This document shows, in pieces, positions 62,617-64,000 of a stretch of 64,000 bases of DNA. The notes under the pieces are model-generated. The model saw only the letters and a program-made list of their open reading frames with translations, ran no database searches and was not told the origin of the DNA. The stretch comes from Streptomyces viridochromogenes (GTDB lineage Bacteria; Actinomycetota; Actinomycetes; Streptomycetales; Streptomycetaceae). Numbering within the stretch: position 1 is the first letter of the stretch; each line of letters opens with the position of its first letter. The position numbers and the translations under genes were made by a program. The stretch is from the NCBI RefSeq assembly GCF_001270495.1, contig NZ_LGUR01000014.1:62001-126000 (forward strand), read 5' to 3'.

Positions 62617-64000
62617 GACTGCTCCAGATAGCGGTGGACGAGCATCACGGCCATGGCTCCCTCGCCGACGGCGGACGCGACACGCTTGGCGGACTCGGCG
62701 CGCGCGTCGCCCGCCACGAACACACCGGGGACGTTGGTCTCCAGGTGGTACGGCGGCCGGTCCAGTTCCCAGTCGGCCGGCGGCCGCCCGTCCGACGTCA
62801 GGTCGGGGCCGGCCAGGATGAACCCGCGCTCGTCCCGCAGCACCGTCCCGCCCAGCCAGTCGGTCAGCGGGGCCGCGCCGATGAACACGAACATCCACTG
62901 CGCGTCGACGACTTCGGTCCGCCCGCTCTCCACGTCGCGCAGCGTCAGCTGCTCCAGGTGGCCGGAGCCGTGCGCGGACTCGACGACCGTGCCGGTGCGC
63001 ACCGAGATGTTCGGCGCCTCGTCGATCTGCTGGATCAGGTAATGCGACATGGACACCGACAGCGACGCCCCGCGCACCAGCAGCGTCACCGACTTGGCAC
63101 CCCGCGCCAGGTACATCGCCGCCTGCCCCGCCGAGTTGGCGCCGCCGACGATGTACACGTCCTGGCCCTGGCAGGCGGGCGCCTCCGTCAGCGCCGACCC
63201 GTAGTACACCCCGCAGCCGGTCAGGTCGTCGCAGCCGGGCGCCGCCAGCTGCCGGTAGGACACGCCGGTCGCCAGGATCACGCTGTGCGCGGCGACCGCC
63301 GAGCCGTCCGAGAACCGTACGACCCGGGCGGCCCCGCAGACCTCCAGCCCCGTCACCTCGCGCGTAGTGAGGATCTCGGCGCCGAACTTCGCCGCCTGCC
63401 GACGGGCCCGGTCGGTGAGCTGGGCCCCCGACACGCCGTCCGGGAAGCCGAGGTAGTTCTCGATCCGGGAGCTCTGCCCGGCCTGTCCGCCGGTCGCCGA
63501 CCGCTCCACCAGCACGGTCCGCAGTCCCTCCGAGGCTCCGTACACGGCGGCGCCGAGCCCCGCGGGTCCGCCGCCGATGACGACGAGGTCGTAGAAGTCG
63601 GCCGTCGGCATCGTGGCCAGCCCGACCTGCGCGGCCAGCTCGGGTGCCTCGGGCGCCACCAGGGGCGTCCCGTCCGGCGTGATCACCAGCGGCAGCCGCT
63701 GCCCGTCCTGCCCGGCGGCGGCCAGCAGCCGCTGTCCCTCGGGTTCGTCGGCCGAGTACCAGCGGTACGGCACCTGGTTGCGGGCCAGGAACTCCCGCAC
63801 CTCCGAGGAGCGCGCCGACCAGCGGTGCCCGACCACCTTGGTGCTGGGCACCGGCCGGTAGTCGCTGCGCCGCCATGCCTCAAGGAGGTCGTCCAGGACC
63901 GGATAGAGCTTCTCCTCGGGCGGGTCCCAGGGCTTGAGGAGGTAGTGGTCGAGGTCGACGACGTTGATCGCGTCGATGGCCGCGCTCGTGTCCGCGTACG
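62613..64000 (-). CDS. receiver/glutaredoxin-like/thioredoxin-reductase-like fusion, 5' end outside window
   Basis: The frame is open to the right edge, so only the C-terminal 461 residues are seen. The first 45 are the end of a response-regulator receiver (YLLKPWDPPEEKLYPVLDDL, with the conserved Lys-Pro). Next comes a glutaredoxin-like fold (about 50-130) with WSARS in place of CxxC. Then a thioredoxin-reductase-like flavoprotein follows (VVIGGGPAGLGAAVYGASEG, GGANSAGQAAMYLA, FVAGDARAESAKRVASAVGE), in which the CATC active site is replaced by YYGSAL. It may respond to redox state rather than reduce thioredoxin. Confidence 0.9.
   Translation of the reverse strand, partial: YADTSAAIDAINVVDLDHYLLKPWDPPEEKLYPVLDDLLEAWRRSDYRPVPSTKVVGHRWSARSSEVREFLARNQVPYRWYSADEPEGQRLLAAAGQDGQRLPLVITPDGTPLVAPEAPELAAQVGLATMPTADFYDLVVIGGGPAGLGAAVYGASEGLRTVLVERSATGGQAGQSSRIENYLGFPDGVSGAQLTDRARRQAAKFGAEILTTREVTGLEVCGAARVVRFSDGSAVAAHSVILATGVSYRQLAAPGCDDLTGCGVYYGSALTEAPACQGQDVYIVGGANSAGQAAMYLARGAKSVTLLVRGASLSVSMSHYLIQQIDEAPNISVRTGTVVESAHGSGHLEQLTLRDVESGRTEVVDAQWMFVFIGAAPLTDWLGGTVLRDERGFILAGPDLTSDGRPPADWELDRPPYHLETNVPGVFVAGDARAESAKRVASAVGEGAMAVMLVHRYLEQS

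Overview
The window is a 64 kb stretch of a very GC-rich actinobacterial chromosome, almost certainly Streptomyces. The markers are the tyrosinase pair melC1/melC2, a 2-methylisoborneol locus with an EshA-type shell gene, a popR-clpP3-clpP4 module, a streptophobe/DUF6777 pair, a GH19 chitinase behind DasR-like boxes, frequent GTG starts and several predicted leaderless transcripts. I count about 62 intact or edge-cut genes and five broken ones. I see no tRNA, rRNA, CRISPR array, intact transposon or prophage. Many small single-gene units are interleaved on both strands, which looks more like accessory or chromosome-arm DNA than a core operon region.

Layout. 1-8.2 kb: acetyltransferases, a deaminase, a MerR/MFS pair, an epimerase behind an ECF41-like promoter, small stress membrane proteins, an aminoglycoside-phosphotransferase-like protein and an ArsR-SRPBCC fusion with a clear operator. 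8.6-9.6 kb: decayed GntR and HEAT-repeat gene remnants. 9.6-18 kb: chitinase, aldo/keto reductases, a sphingomyelinase, adenosine deaminase, a LysR regulator and small enzymes. 18.3-26.2 kb: a signalling block with an FHA-FHA-ABC exporter, an SH3-like protein and a Ser/Thr kinase, followed by membrane and anti-sigma-like proteins. 26.2-28 kb: popR, clpP4 and clpP3, with two abutting PopR-type boxes upstream of clpP3.

28-34.6 kb: epoxide hydrolase, VOC protein, SGNH lipoprotein, then the eshA / 2-MIB synthase / GPP methyltransferase operon. Its products should make 2-methylisoborneol from geranyl diphosphate, with the cyclase probably housed in a family 2B encapsulin. 34.6-43.5 kb: alcohol dehydrogenase, VOC protein, an RNase H with a zinc-ribbon tail, the tyrosinase operon, an FAD monooxygenase, a frameshifted cholesterol oxidase and an aldo/keto reductase. 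43.5-50.8 kb: a frameshifted HTH protein, an F420-dependent oxidoreductase, a receptor-like pseudokinase, a threonine-dehydratase-like enzyme, and a TPR / polyprenyl synthase operon behind an array of GTATA elements.

50.9-54.5 kb: AIM24, a TerD-CAP-CAP fusion and a penicillin-binding-like serine hydrolase. 54.7-60.8 kb: a glycan-use island with a ROK regulator, a GH27 enzyme with a carbohydrate-binding domain, a GH95 gene that has lost its N-terminal domain, and an SGNH lipoprotein. 60.8-64 kb: a tightly overlapping operon on the minus strand. It encodes a receiver / glutaredoxin-like / thioredoxin-reductase-like fusion lacking the usual CxxC motifs, a cyclic-nucleotide-domain histidine kinase and a UBP zinc-finger protein. 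The first of these is cut by the window edge.

The points most worth following are the encapsulin terpene locus with its short, motif-variant cyclase; ClpP4 without a catalytic histidine beside PopR boxes; the TerD-CAP-CAP fusion without a signal peptide; the overlapping redox-signalling operon at the right edge; the receptor pseudokinase; and the GTATA array.
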